From assembly GCA_016191785.1 (NCBI GenBank), contig JACPVJ010000150.1, positions 1-50,801 of the forward strand: a stretch of DNA of 50,801 bases, given 5' to 3'. Origin of the DNA: Myxococcales bacterium. GTDB lineage: Bacteria > Myxococcota_A > Polyangia > Polyangiales > Polyangiaceae. The translations under genes and the position numbers were made by a program. Of the stretch, positions 40,566-48,544 are shown one piece after another. The notes beneath the pieces are model-generated. The model saw nothing but the letters and a program-made list of their open reading frames with translations, did not search any database and was not told where the DNA came from. Numbering within the stretch: position 1 is the stretch's first letter; every line of letters begins with the position of its first letter.

Positions 40566-40925
40566 TCACCCGCCGTCACCGAGATCGCACGACCCCGAGT
40601 CGGGCGCGGGGCACGCCCCGAGGTCTTGCGACGTGAGCGCGCACGACCAGCTGCCGCCGACGCAGGTGCAGGTGTAAAACTGCCGCGGGGACTGCACGTT
40701 CAGGCACGGGCAGTCGCGTACGATCAGCTTGCACTCCGGCTCGTGGGGGTCGGGCGTGCACGCGCCGGTCGGTAGCGTGTCCGAGTCGCGCCGCGCTACC
40801 GAGTCGGTGGTGGTGTGAACGCACGGTGTTCCGTTGCCGTTCAGCCCGCTGTCGGTGTCGTCGGCGCTCTGCGGGTCGTTGCCGCAGGCGCACGAGAGCA
40901 GAGCGAGCCAGAGTGTGCGGTGCAT
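40566..40925 (-). CDS. Small Cys-rich lipoprotein
   Basis: ATG 40925 is preceded by GGGGAGG and opens a 119-residue lipoprotein (signal LWLALLSCACG). The mature part is acidic at first (SADDTDSGLNGNG) and then Cys-rich (CKLIVRDCPCLNV, YTCTCVGGSWSCALTSQD), with the spacing of small disulfide-bonded secreted domains. It ends CDLGDGG. Function unknown; another of the window's family of small Cys-rich lipoproteins. Confidence 0.82.
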   Translation of the reverse strand: MHRTLWLALLSCACGNDPQSADDTDSGLNGNGTPCVHTTTDSVARRDSDTLPTGACTPDPHEPECKLIVRDCPCLNVQSPRQFYTCTCVGGSWSCALTSQDLGACPAPDSGSCDLGDGG

Positions 40926-41017
40926 GCTTGCCTCCCCGAGTCGTGGTCGCATCATGGCACAGATCGACGGCCGAGCAATGGGTGGCGACCCCCCGCGTCG
41001 CAGTCGGCCCTCCGGGC

Positions 41018-41524
41018 TCACCCTGGCTGACGGCGCAGACGCTCGAGCGCGGCGCGCAGCACGGCTGCGTCCGCTCGATCCCGGTCCCGCACGCCTTGCT
41101 TGGTCAGCAGCAGTCCGGCGAGCCCGAGCACCGGAATGCGAACACCCTCGACCTCGCGCTGTTCGATGTGCGGTGCCAGCTCCGCCCAGCCGTGGCCACA
41201 CGCGGCCGGCATCACGTCCACCGTGAACTCGTCGTTCACCCGAATCGCATACGGCCCCTCATCGACGAACACGCGCTCTTGCCCAGCAAGGTCGCTCGCA
41301 GCGCGGTCAGGGAGCTCAGAGAGCGCGGCTATCCAACGGCGCGCGTTCTCGGGTGACGGATCGACGAGGACGTCGATGTCCTCCGAGAACCGCACGAAGC
41401 CGTGGGCCGCGATTGCGTACCCGCCGATCAACGCCCACGCTACCTGGTGCTTCGCGAAGAGAGCGGCCAAGCGAATCACGTCCTCCCAGGTGGCCGGACG
41501 TGTGAAGCGCTCGTCGTCGCCCAA
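41018..41524 (-). CDS. Nucleotidyltransferase (MNT/AbiEii-type), toxin-antitoxin-like
   Basis: The 168-residue protein has the minimal nucleotidyltransferase motif in full: ALIGGYAIAAHGFVRFSEDI with D-V-L-V-D following, so the GG turn and the DxD metal pair are both present, and a third acidic strand FTVDVMPA. The C-terminus (VLGLAGLLLTKQGVRDRDRA) is the conserved LL.TK...R.KD-like helix of this group. The start codon is TTG 41524, three bases after the stop of the 75-residue partner. Such proteins AMPylate partner proteins or tRNAs; the partner here is not HEPN. Confidence 0.85.
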   Translation of the reverse strand: MGDDERFTRPATWEDVIRLAALFAKHQVAWALIGGYAIAAHGFVRFSEDIDVLVDPSPENARRWIAALSELPDRAASDLAGQERVFVDEGPYAIRVNDEFTVDVMPAACGHGWAELAPHIEQREVEGVRIPVLGLAGLLLTKQGVRDRDRADAAVLRAALERLRRQPG

Positions 41525-41527
41525 AGG

Positions 41528-41755
41528 TCACCGCTGAGTGGCGACGACCGCATCGACGGTCCAGCGCTGTCGGTCCTCGTTGGCTTCCTCGTGACTTCGG
41601 TACAGAAAGACCCCCTTCGGTGCCCGCGTGCGGTAAGCAGCCATGCGCGTCAGCGCTTCGCGCGCGGCCGGGGAAGGCAGCTGCCCAATGGGGGGCTGGC
41701 TCCGGCGGCCGACGACTCGGACGAAGGTCTCCCCTGTCAGCGGATCGGAAATCAC
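41528..41755 (-). CDS. Small partner protein of the nucleotidyltransferase
   Basis: A 75-residue protein starts at GTG 41755. It contains ISDPLTGETFVRVVGRRSQP and a conserved-looking end APKGVFLYRSHEEANEDRQR-W, which suggests a helix with a basic face that could bind nucleic acid or the nucleotidyltransferase. The tight spacing (3 bp) to that gene indicates a two-gene module. No known toxin or antitoxin signature is visible. Confidence 0.7.
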   Translation of the reverse strand: MISDPLTGETFVRVVGRRSQPPIGQLPSPAAREALTRMAAYRTRAPKGVFLYRSHEEANEDRQRWTVDAVVATQR

Positions 41756-41848
41756 CGAGCAACGCTAGCACGCATCGAGGCCGGCGACGTAGCTCTCGGC
41801 GCAGCCGACGGCCAAAGGGGGCGCTGCCGCGCGAAGCCCGCCCACGGC

Positions 41849-41959
41849 TCACGGCAGGCCCTGCTGCGTGTAGAGCTGCATGAAGCTCAGTCGCTGGGCC
41901 TCGGGCACGTGCATCGCGTTGCCGGCCCAGCCATAGCTGATGAAGCCGGCGAAGCTCAC
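41849..41959 (-). CDS. Very short ORF coupled to the lipoprotein gene
   Basis: GTG 41959 overlaps the stop of the upstream lipoprotein gene as GTGA and opens 36 codons (SFAGFISYGWAGNAMHVPEA, then QRLSFMQLYTQQGLP) to a TGA at 41849. Composition is protein-like, with aromatics and an amphipathic tail, unlike the shadow frames here. It could be a genuine small protein or the leftover C-terminal end of a lost larger gene. Confidence 0.4.
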   Translation of the reverse strand: MSFAGFISYGWAGNAMHVPEAQRLSFMQLYTQQGLP

Positions 41960-42555
41960 TTCGAGGTCACCGTGAGCGAGATCCGCGGGCGCTTCTCGAG
42001 CGGCGCGGTGCGGTCCGGGTTCTCTTCACCGACCACGACGACCTCGGCGCGGCCCCGCGCGGGCACCTGGAAGTGCATGGCGTCCTTCACCTCGAAACGG
42101 TACCCCGAGAGGTACGAGAACACGCCGCTGCCGTGCCCGCGATAGCGGAGCAAGACGGCGAGCTCGTGGGCGCCGGGCCGCAGCGGGCTCTCGAGCACCG
42201 GAAAGTCACGCGCGCCGAGCAGTGACGCGTCGTTGGTGTCGAGCAAGATCACGCCGTCGAGCGCGTACGCCGCGCCCACCAACCGGAACGCGGAGCTCAT
42301 CTTGCTGTGGTGGCGCACCACGCCCACGGCGTCGAACCCCTCGTAGACGCAACCGCGAGCGCGATCGAACGGCCGCCCGCCGTAGCACCACGTGGTCGCG
42401 CTGCCTCGAGCGTCGGCGCGAGCGAACCGCACGCCGTCGAGCGCGGCGCGGCTCGGCGTGCTCGGGGCGCCGCAGGCCAGGGCCAGCGCGAGCGGAGCTG
42501 TCGCGAGCGCGAAAGAGCGTACGGTCCGACCGCGCGCGCCGACCACCACCCCCAC
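41956..42555 (-). CDS. Lipoprotein of unknown function
   Basis: From GTG 42555, two bases after the GH31 stop, the 199-residue protein has a signal ending LALAC and a compact domain. It holds two Cys (TTWCYGGRPFDRARGCVYEG) and a beta-sandwich-like end (PGAHELAVLLRYRGHGSGVF, then YRFEVKDAMHFQVP). It is probably a carbohydrate- or lipid-facing accessory to the GH31 lipoprotein with which it is co-transcribed. No enzyme motif. Confidence 0.8.
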   Translation of the reverse strand: MGVVVGARGRTVRSFALATAPLALALACGAPSTPSRAALDGVRFARADARGSATTWCYGGRPFDRARGCVYEGFDAVGVVRHHSKMSSAFRLVGAAYALDGVILLDTNDASLLGARDFPVLESPLRPGAHELAVLLRYRGHGSGVFSYLSGYRFEVKDAMHFQVPARGRAEVVVVGEENPDRTAPLEKRPRISLTVTSK

Positions 42556-42557
42556 GA

Positions 42558-45017
42558 CTAGCTCCGCAGCACTTCCCAGCGCACCCGCCGGGCCGGGCCG
42601 CCGCTCACCGTGAGCTCCAGGTCGCCGAGCTTCGAGCTCGACCCCTTTCCGAGCTTGCTGGTCACCCGCGTGCGCTTCACGTCACCCTTCTGGTCGGTGA
42701 CGTAGCACCCCGCGCACCCCGCGATCTCGCTCGCGGTCACCTCCTCGAGCTGGCCCGGGTTCCCGGCGTCGGCCGCGAGCCGCTTCGCTTCGAGCACCGT
42801 CCCGTCCGCGAGCACGAGCCGCGCCTGACCGCTCTTGCCGAGCACCACCTTCACGTCCAGCCGATCGGCCACGGCCGCCGGCGTGACGACCTCGGGGTCG
42901 GTGGCCGGCGCCAGCGTGTCGATGCTGGGGTCGAGCAGCGGCAAGATCTGGTTCTCGACCAAAAAGAGCGGCAGCTGACCGAGCGGCGCGGGGATCGTGA
43001 CGGTCTGATCGCCCGAGTAGAGCGCGTAGGTGTCGAAGTGAACGAAGCGCCCCGGGGGCAGCCAGGTCTTCTTCTGAGTCTGGCCGCGACGCACCACCGG
43101 CGAAGTGTAGAGCGCGGGCCCGAGATAGAACGCGTCGTCGATGGCGCGGGCGCCGGCTGCATCGGGGTGCACCAAGAAGGGGTGGAGCATCAGCGGTCGC
43201 CCGGTCTCGTGCGCCGCCTGGGCCAGGCTCGAGAAATAGGGCTCGAACCGGGTGTGCAGGCGCGCGTACCGCGCATAGTGCTCCACCGTCTCGTCGTCGT
43301 TCCACAGCGACCACTTGGTCTGCTTGCCCAGTGGGTTCGAGCAGGCGTTCTGCTCCATCATGATCGGCGACACCGCACCGAGCTCGACCCAGCGCAGGAA
43401 GTTCTCTTTGTCGTGTGGGTCGCTGGTCAGGCACTTGAAGCCGGTCACGTCGCTGCCCCAGTACGGCACGCCGCTCATCGACAGGCTGATTCCGCTGCGC
43501 AGCGCCGAGGGCAGCCCTTGTGCTTCGTCGAAGGTCGCCTCGGCGTCGCCGCCCCACACCGCCGGCACCCAGCGCTGCGTGCCGCTGTAGCCCGATCGCA
43601 CGAAGAACAGGTAGTCGCCGGGCCGCTCTCGCTCCATCAGATCGTGGGCGGCCTTGGCCGAGAGCACCGGGTACTCGTTGTGCACCTCGTCACCGCGACG
43701 GCCGTCGTGCAGCACCGCGTCGCGCGGCGTGTACTCGCCGAAGTCGTGCATCCAGCCGTCGTACCCGAGGTCGAGGGTGCGCTTCAGCAAGCTCTGGAAC
43801 CAGGCCACGGCGGCGGGGTTCGTCAGATCGACCGCCGCCACCTCGAGCAGCTTGCCCGAGATGAACTCGGTCAGCGCCGGCTGGCCGTCGGGGCCCTTCA
43901 CGAAGAACCCGTTCTTCTTGCCGTAGGCATAGTCCTCGGCCGCAGCCGGATCGTTCGAGGCGACGTACGGGTTGTTGTACGCCATGACCTTGTAGCCCAG
44001 CGCGTGCCCGGCAGCGGTCCACTCGGCCAGCTCTGGCTCGCGCCCTTTGTGCGAGAGCGCGGGCAAGAAGTGCACGGCGTCGTCCACTCCGGTACACGCC
44101 ACGTCGCGCTCGCGCATCAACTTCCACTCGAGCGCGTCACCCACCTTCGACGTCGACCCCACACGTCGCCGCGGCCCGAACACCCAGGGCGCCGGCACCG
44201 TCGGCCGCCCGGTGTCCTCGGTGTACTGGTCCAGGCTGCGGAGCGGATCGGCGTCGACGTACACCGTCGCTGCGAGCCGGTTGGCATTCACCGCCAGGCG
44301 CCAGGCGTCCTCGCGATCCGAGGCGAAGTGCATTTCGGTGCGATACGTGGTGTCGGCGTGCAGCGCGTACCCGCGGGTCGACAGCACGAACGGCACCGGG
44401 AAGTACGTCATGCTCGGCCCGTTCGGATAGGGGTTCTCGGCACCGATCGGCGCCTTCTCGCCCTTGCCCGTCGCCCCCTCTTCCGCATAGCTGTAGATCG
44501 GCCAGCCGCGGTGGTCGACATGCCCGAAGCGCTCGCCCATGCCGTAGAAGCTCTCGTCCGGGCCCGAGCGGAAGCCGATGGTGGTCTTGTTCCCGCCCGC
44601 CGGATCGTTCGCCTCGAACGCCAGTCGCACTCGAGCGCCTTCGACGCTCACGCGGAAGACTCCACCGCCGTCCAGATCCAGGACCGCGCTCCGCTCGTCG
44701 ACCTCGCGCACCGTGGCGCGCAGGGCGTTGCGCCAGGCACCCTCGTTCGCCCGGTAGCCGTCCCAACCCGGCAGCACCTGGTTGACGAACTCGGGCTCGT
44801 CGAGGGTCACCGCCGGCGAACCATAAGCGCCGTCGCCGCGGGTGCTCGCCAGGACCAACGCGCCTTCGCCATCGAGGACTTCGAACCCGAACGGCGCCAG
44901 GCGCAACTGCACGCGCGCCGCCTCCGAGACCAGCAGCGGCCCGGGATCGAGGCGCTCGTCGTCACATGCGAGGGCCAACCAGAGAAGCGGGACCGCAAGA
45001 ACCAAGCGCGCTCGCAT
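42558..45017 (-). CDS. GH31-family glycoside hydrolase lipoprotein
   Basis: This is an 819-residue enzyme starting at ATG 45017 with a lipoprotein signal (LLWLALAC). The N-terminal beta-sandwich spans about 20-270. The (beta/alpha)8 barrel follows, with nucleophile D425 in GWMHDFGEYTP and acid/base D491 in VWGGDAEATF; the 66-residue spacing is normal for GH31. A substrate-pocket strand (GVPYWGSDVTGF) is present. C-terminal beta domains end in a small two-Cys loop (GCAGCYVTDQ). The DFGEY context resembles the sulfoquinovosidase/alpha-glucosidase branch, but the sugar cannot be fixed by eye. Surface location suggests scavenging of external oligosaccharides. The open frame upstream of 45017 is a shadow. 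Confidence 0.92.
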   Translation of the reverse strand: MRARLVLAVPLLWLALACDDERLDPGPLLVSEAARVQLRLAPFGFEVLDGEGALVLASTRGDGAYGSPAVTLDEPEFVNQVLPGWDGYRANEGAWRNALRATVREVDERSAVLDLDGGGVFRVSVEGARVRLAFEANDPAGGNKTTIGFRSGPDESFYGMGERFGHVDHRGWPIYSYAEEGATGKGEKAPIGAENPYPNGPSMTYFPVPFVLSTRGYALHADTTYRTEMHFASDREDAWRLAVNANRLAATVYVDADPLRSLDQYTEDTGRPTVPAPWVFGPRRRVGSTSKVGDALEWKLMRERDVACTGVDDAVHFLPALSHKGREPELAEWTAAGHALGYKVMAYNNPYVASNDPAAAEDYAYGKKNGFFVKGPDGQPALTEFISGKLLEVAAVDLTNPAAVAWFQSLLKRTLDLGYDGWMHDFGEYTPRDAVLHDGRRGDEVHNEYPVLSAKAAHDLMERERPGDYLFFVRSGYSGTQRWVPAVWGGDAEATFDEAQGLPSALRSGISLSMSGVPYWGSDVTGFKCLTSDPHDKENFLRWVELGAVSPIMMEQNACSNPLGKQTKWSLWNDDETVEHYARYARLHTRFEPYFSSLAQAAHETGRPLMLHPFLVHPDAAGARAIDDAFYLGPALYTSPVVRRGQTQKKTWLPPGRFVHFDTYALYSGDQTVTIPAPLGQLPLFLVENQILPLLDPSIDTLAPATDPEVVTPAAVADRLDVKVVLGKSGQARLVLADGTVLEAKRLAADAGNPGQLEEVTASEIAGCAGCYVTDQKGDVKRTRVTSKLGKGSSSKLGDLELTVSGGPARRVRWEVLRS

Positions 45018-45064
45018 GCGCCGAGCCTTGCGTGGTTGCGGCGCGGCGTCGAGCCCGTCGATCG

Positions 45065-45652
45065 TCACTCGCGCTCGTACCAGGCCGTGAGCTTGCCCTC
45101 GATCGAGGGGAAGAAGATCGGCTGGCGTTCGAGCATCCCCGCGACGTTCTCGTCGTCGTCCACCGAGTTTGCCTGATCTTCTTCCTCGTCGGTGTGCACC
45201 GTGTCGGGGTCCGCCAGCACTTGCAGGCCGTGGTGCTCGCCCACCCGAAAGAGGCCAGCGGAGCGTGGCTCGCGACCGTTCCTGCATTCGGGGATCTCCA
45301 GCGACACCCAGCTCTCCCAGTGATCGACGATGCCGGTCTCGAAGGCGGTCCCGGTGCAGCCAGAGCTTCGCCACTCGTAGCGTCCTTCCTCGAAGATCAC
45401 GAGCTCTGCACCCGGAGCATCTCCTCGACCATGATAGGTGCCGGCGATGGCCGTCCAGGGGAACACGCCGCGCCCAGGCAGGTTGTCGTCGAAGCGTGCC
45501 TGCTGCGGCGCCGTCGGCCAGCACGCGGGGCGAACGGGATTGAAGGGGTCCAGCTCGAGCTCGAAGCGATCGGTGTCCTCGTCGACGCTCGACACGGTCT
45601 CGAAGGTCGGGGCGCACCCCACCAGCAGCGTGGCCAGGATCACGCGACGCAT
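45065..45652 (-). CDS. Lipoprotein of unknown function
   Basis: ATG 45652 opens a 195-residue protein with a signal ending TLLVGC; the upstream in-frame start at 45754 overlaps the divergent gene and has no signal. The mature domain is acidic with aromatic residues and two Cys pairs (VRPACWPTAPQQ, RSSGCTGTAFETG, LEIPECRNG). The tail is very acidic (HTDEEEDQANSVDDDEN). No family recognised. It is divergent from the jelly-roll gene, with 87 bp between the starts, and is on the strand of the GH31 gene, 47 bp upstream of it. Confidence 0.75.
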   Translation of the reverse strand: MRRVILATLLVGCAPTFETVSSVDEDTDRFELELDPFNPVRPACWPTAPQQARFDDNLPGRGVFPWTAIAGTYHGRGDAPGAELVIFEEGRYEWRSSGCTGTAFETGIVDHWESWVSLEIPECRNGREPRSAGLFRVGEHHGLQVLADPDTVHTDEEEDQANSVDDDENVAGMLERQPIFFPSIEGKLTAWYERE

Positions 45653-45739
45653 GACGTTCCGACACGCTTCGTGGGGTCGAAGTTCCGGGCGAGCGCTGAT
45701 TGCGAAATTCGCGTCGATGGCAGTACCATCGACGTCGAC

Positions 45740-46771
45740 ATGGCAAAGAGGCATGCGGGGTGGGCGGCGCTGCTCGTGTTCGTGTCGTGCGGAGCCGCCG
45801 GGTGCGGCGACGACGACTCGGGCGGCGGGTCGTCGGCAGGCGGGACGGGGAGCGGCGCCGCAACGGGCGGTGCAGGCGCAGGCGGCGCGGGTGGCGCAGG
45901 CGCAGGCGGCGCAGGCGCAGGCGGCGCAGGCGGAGCGGCGGGCTCAAGCGGCGGAAGCGCCGGAAGCGGCGGCGCCTCGGGTGGCACCGGCGGCGCCTCG
46001 GGTGGCGCAGGCGGCACCTCAACGGTGATCCTCTGGACCGACAGCATCCAGAAGACGGCGAGCTCGCCGTGGGGCTTCGACGGGGTGGGCGTCGAGCACC
46101 CGATTGGCACCGCGGTCAGCCCGAACGACGCGAACGGCGCCAACTTGTCACGTGTCGCCGATCCGGGCGGCGGCTCCGGCCACGCCCTGCGACACTTCGG
46201 GACCTTCGACAGCGGTGGGTCGCGATCGCAAGCCGGCATCTACGGGTTTGCGAACACCGTGTTCGGCGCTCAGGCCAAGAGCGCCGAGGGCATCTACGTG
46301 GCACAAGAGTGGTACTTCCCTGCCGTGATCGGCGCGGGTGGCGATGCGTGGCCGTGGATCAACCTGTGGGACTGGCACTCGACGGACACCGGCGGCGGCA
46401 ACCGCTGGCACACGCGTCCCGGCTTGATGCTGGCCGAAGACGGCTCGATGCGTGTTCGCTGGGAGTGGGGCGGGCCGAGCCCCAACGCCGCGAGCGCCGA
46501 GTCGAGCGTCTCGCTACCGGTCGGCAAGTGGTTCGACGTCGAGATGTACTACCAATGGTCGACGACGGGCACCACGCTGAAGCTCTGGGTCGATGGCGTC
46601 CTGGCGCTCTCGCAGAGCGGAGTCACGACGCGCGCCCCATCGCACGCCAACGTCGAGACCTACGCGAAGTTCTACGGCTCGGACCAGGGGAAGACGCCTT
46701 GGGCGCCGACGCCGAGCGTCCGCTACACGCGAAACGTTCGCGTCGCTGCAACCCGCATCTGGTCGGGCTGA
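45740..46771 (+). CDS. Jelly-roll polysaccharide-lyase-like lipoprotein
   Basis: The 343-residue protein starts at ATG 45740, with a lipoprotein signal (FVSCGAAGC) and a Gly/Ala/Ser linker of about 70 residues. The catalytic or binding domain is a concanavalin-like beta sandwich with WYFPAVIGAGGDAWPWINLW, then RPGLMLAEDGSMRVRWEWG and WFDVEMYYQWSTTGTTLKLW, as in heparin-lyase-type (PF14099) proteins. It may cleave or bind acidic polysaccharide. Active residues are not certain. Its neighbours (GH31, esterase) support a polysaccharide-processing neighbourhood. Confidence 0.82.
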   Translation: MAKRHAGWAALLVFVSCGAAGCGDDDSGGGSSAGGTGSGAATGGAGAGGAGGAGAGGAGAGGAGGAAGSSGGSAGSGGASGGTGGASGGAGGTSTVILWTDSIQKTASSPWGFDGVGVEHPIGTAVSPNDANGANLSRVADPGGGSGHALRHFGTFDSGGSRSQAGIYGFANTVFGAQAKSAEGIYVAQEWYFPAVIGAGGDAWPWINLWDWHSTDTGGGNRWHTRPGLMLAEDGSMRVRWEWGGPSPNAASAESSVSLPVGKWFDVEMYYQWSTTGTTLKLWVDGVLALSQSGVTTRAPSHANVETYAKFYGSDQGKTPWAPTPSVRYTRNVRVAATRIWSG

Positions 46772-46842
46772 CCCCACGAGCAGCATCGAAGGCGCGGACC
46801 GAGGGGGTTGCTGCAGAGCGCCGAGTCCGGCACGCTCGTGGG

Positions 46843-48231
46843 ATGAGCCGCGAGCGATGGGCATGGCTGGCTGCCGGGCTGCTATTGGGGTGCGGCGGTG
46901 GTGACGACGAAGCACCGGTGAAGCGCGGTCCGGTGACGGATCTTGGCACGGGCCTCACCGTCGCCGCGTGCGGCATGCCCGCGTACGCGCTCGGCCCGAG
47001 CGCCGAGCTCGGAAAGCTGGTGTCCCACGAGCCAGACGGACTGAGCTACACCGCGGCGGGGCTCGACGCGCTGGTGAAGCTGGCCAAGGTGAAGGCCGAT
47101 CCCTCACCCCACGGCGCGAAGCTGTTCCTCTATCGCTACACCACGCAAGCGAAGGGCAAGCGCGTCGAGGCGACGGCGATGCTGGCGCTCCCGTCGGGCG
47201 GCGCGCCGCTCCCCAAAGACCTGCCGGTGGTGCTCTGGCTCCACGGCACCACCGGGTGGAGCGACGAGTGCTCGCCGGGCGCGAACACGAACTGGCAGGG
47301 GATGGCGGCGTTCCTCGCAGGGCAGGGCAACATCGTCGTCGCCCCCGACTACATCGGGATGAATTCCCACGGCGAGTCGTCCACGGTGCGCCACCCGTAC
47401 ATGATCGCAGAGCCCACCGCCATCGCGTCGTGGGACGCGCTGCCGGCAGCGAGCGAGCTCGTCGATCAGCTCGGCGGCGGCCTGGCGCTGGGCAAGCGCG
47501 TGGTGATCGCGGGCGCGTCCCAGGGCGGGCACGCCACGCTGTTCACCCAACGCTTCGGCGCGTACTACGCGCCACAGTGGGAGGTCGTTGCGCAGACGGC
47601 GATCGTGCCGGCGTCCAGCGTGACCGCTGCCATCGCACGCGGCACCGGCACTTCGCCGGGAGCCACGATGGTGGGCCTGACCGCGGCGATGTTGGTGGCC
47701 GCTCGCAGCTGGTACGGCGCACCGAAGACCTTGACGGGAGTGCTCACCAACGTCGAGCCGAGTCGGCTGGCGTCGCGCGCCGACGAGATCGTGTTCGAGG
47801 GCGCCTGTGGTTCCGGCGAGCTCGCGGTGCCCGACCCGGCAGAGATCTACGAGCCGACGTTCCTCGAAGCCGCGCGGGTCAGCGTCTCGGCCCTCGACCC
47901 GTGGGGCTGCCACTTCGCCGAGAGCTCCCTCGCGACCACCTCGAATCCGGCCAAACAGGCCGTCCCCACGCTGTTCGCGGTGGCCGAGAAGGACGAACTC
48001 ATCCCCGCCGCCGACAACGAGCCCGACGTGCAGACGCTGTGCGCGCAGGGCTACGCGGTGGAGCACCTGTCGTGCAAGGGCGAAGCGCACGCGGCCGGCG
48101 CGCTGGCGTCGATGCCCAACGCGCTGGCCTTCATTCGTGATCGCTGGGCGGGCAAGCCGATGGACGCCGCTCAGAGCTGCAAGCTCACGAAGCCGGTGTG
48201 CTGCGCGGGCAGCACGACGTGCACGCCGTGA
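46843..48231 (+). CDS. Secreted serine hydrolase, lipase/esterase type
   Basis: This is a 462-residue lipoprotein (signal LAAGLLLGC). Its core has the LWLHGTTG oxyanion strand, nucleophile S226 in GAS226QGGH, D384 in AEKD384ELIP and H416 in GEAH416AAG. The order and the PDYIGMN strand fit the secretory lipase (PF03583) branch of alpha/beta hydrolases, which act on long-chain esters or cell-wall esters. The C-terminus adds Cys-rich residues (PVCCAGSTTCTP). The start is ATG 46843 behind a GTGGG stretch. It lies 71 bp downstream of the jelly-roll gene on the same strand. Confidence 0.88.
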   Translation: MSRERWAWLAAGLLLGCGGGDDEAPVKRGPVTDLGTGLTVAACGMPAYALGPSAELGKLVSHEPDGLSYTAAGLDALVKLAKVKADPSPHGAKLFLYRYTTQAKGKRVEATAMLALPSGGAPLPKDLPVVLWLHGTTGWSDECSPGANTNWQGMAAFLAGQGNIVVAPDYIGMNSHGESSTVRHPYMIAEPTAIASWDALPAASELVDQLGGGLALGKRVVIAGASQGGHATLFTQRFGAYYAPQWEVVAQTAIVPASSVTAAIARGTGTSPGATMVGLTAAMLVAARSWYGAPKTLTGVLTNVEPSRLASRADEIVFEGACGSGELAVPDPAEIYEPTFLEAARVSVSALDPWGCHFAESSLATTSNPAKQAVPTLFAVAEKDELIPAADNEPDVQTLCAQGYAVEHLSCKGEAHAAGALASMPNALAFIRDRWAGKPMDAAQSCKLTKPVCCAGSTTCTP

Positions 48232-48544
48232 CTTTCAGGGTGAGGGCATTGCCGCCGCTCTCAGCGACACCGACCGCGCCGCCGCTGCTGGATCCAGCCC
48301 GGCGCTCGACCTGGGGCAAGAGCACCGTCGAGGTGCTCTACTGTGCGACCACCGCCTTGTCGTCGAATCCCACGCCGCGATTGTCCGCCGAAAGGGCGAG
48401 CGGGCCAGGCTGTGCGTTTGGTTTTCACGGCCTCCCGCACGGCTCGTCATGACCCGACCACTTTCAATTCGGGGGCTCCGCCGCAGCGCCAAGTGGCTGG
48501 GCTCCGACTAAAGCCCCGGTCCAATCAGCCGTCCTGCTCCTCAG
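48232..48544. other. Geneless interval with a copy of a MYXO-CTERM gene end
   Basis: No gene is supported here. On the minus strand, near 48257-48290, the sequence GCTCTCAGCGACACCG[A/G]CCGCGCCG appears; the same 25-30 bases occur at 50479-50510, where they encode the end of a MYXO-CTERM protein (RGRCR, stop). This is either a remnant of another such gene or a short dispersed repeat. The rest shows no hairpin terminator or tRNA. A promoter for the gene at 48545 presumably lies at the right end. Confidence 0.5.

Noticed and set aside
42222..45176. 984-codon plus-strand open frame
   Set aside because: It is the antisense of the GH31 gene, whose catalytic residues are intact on the minus strand.
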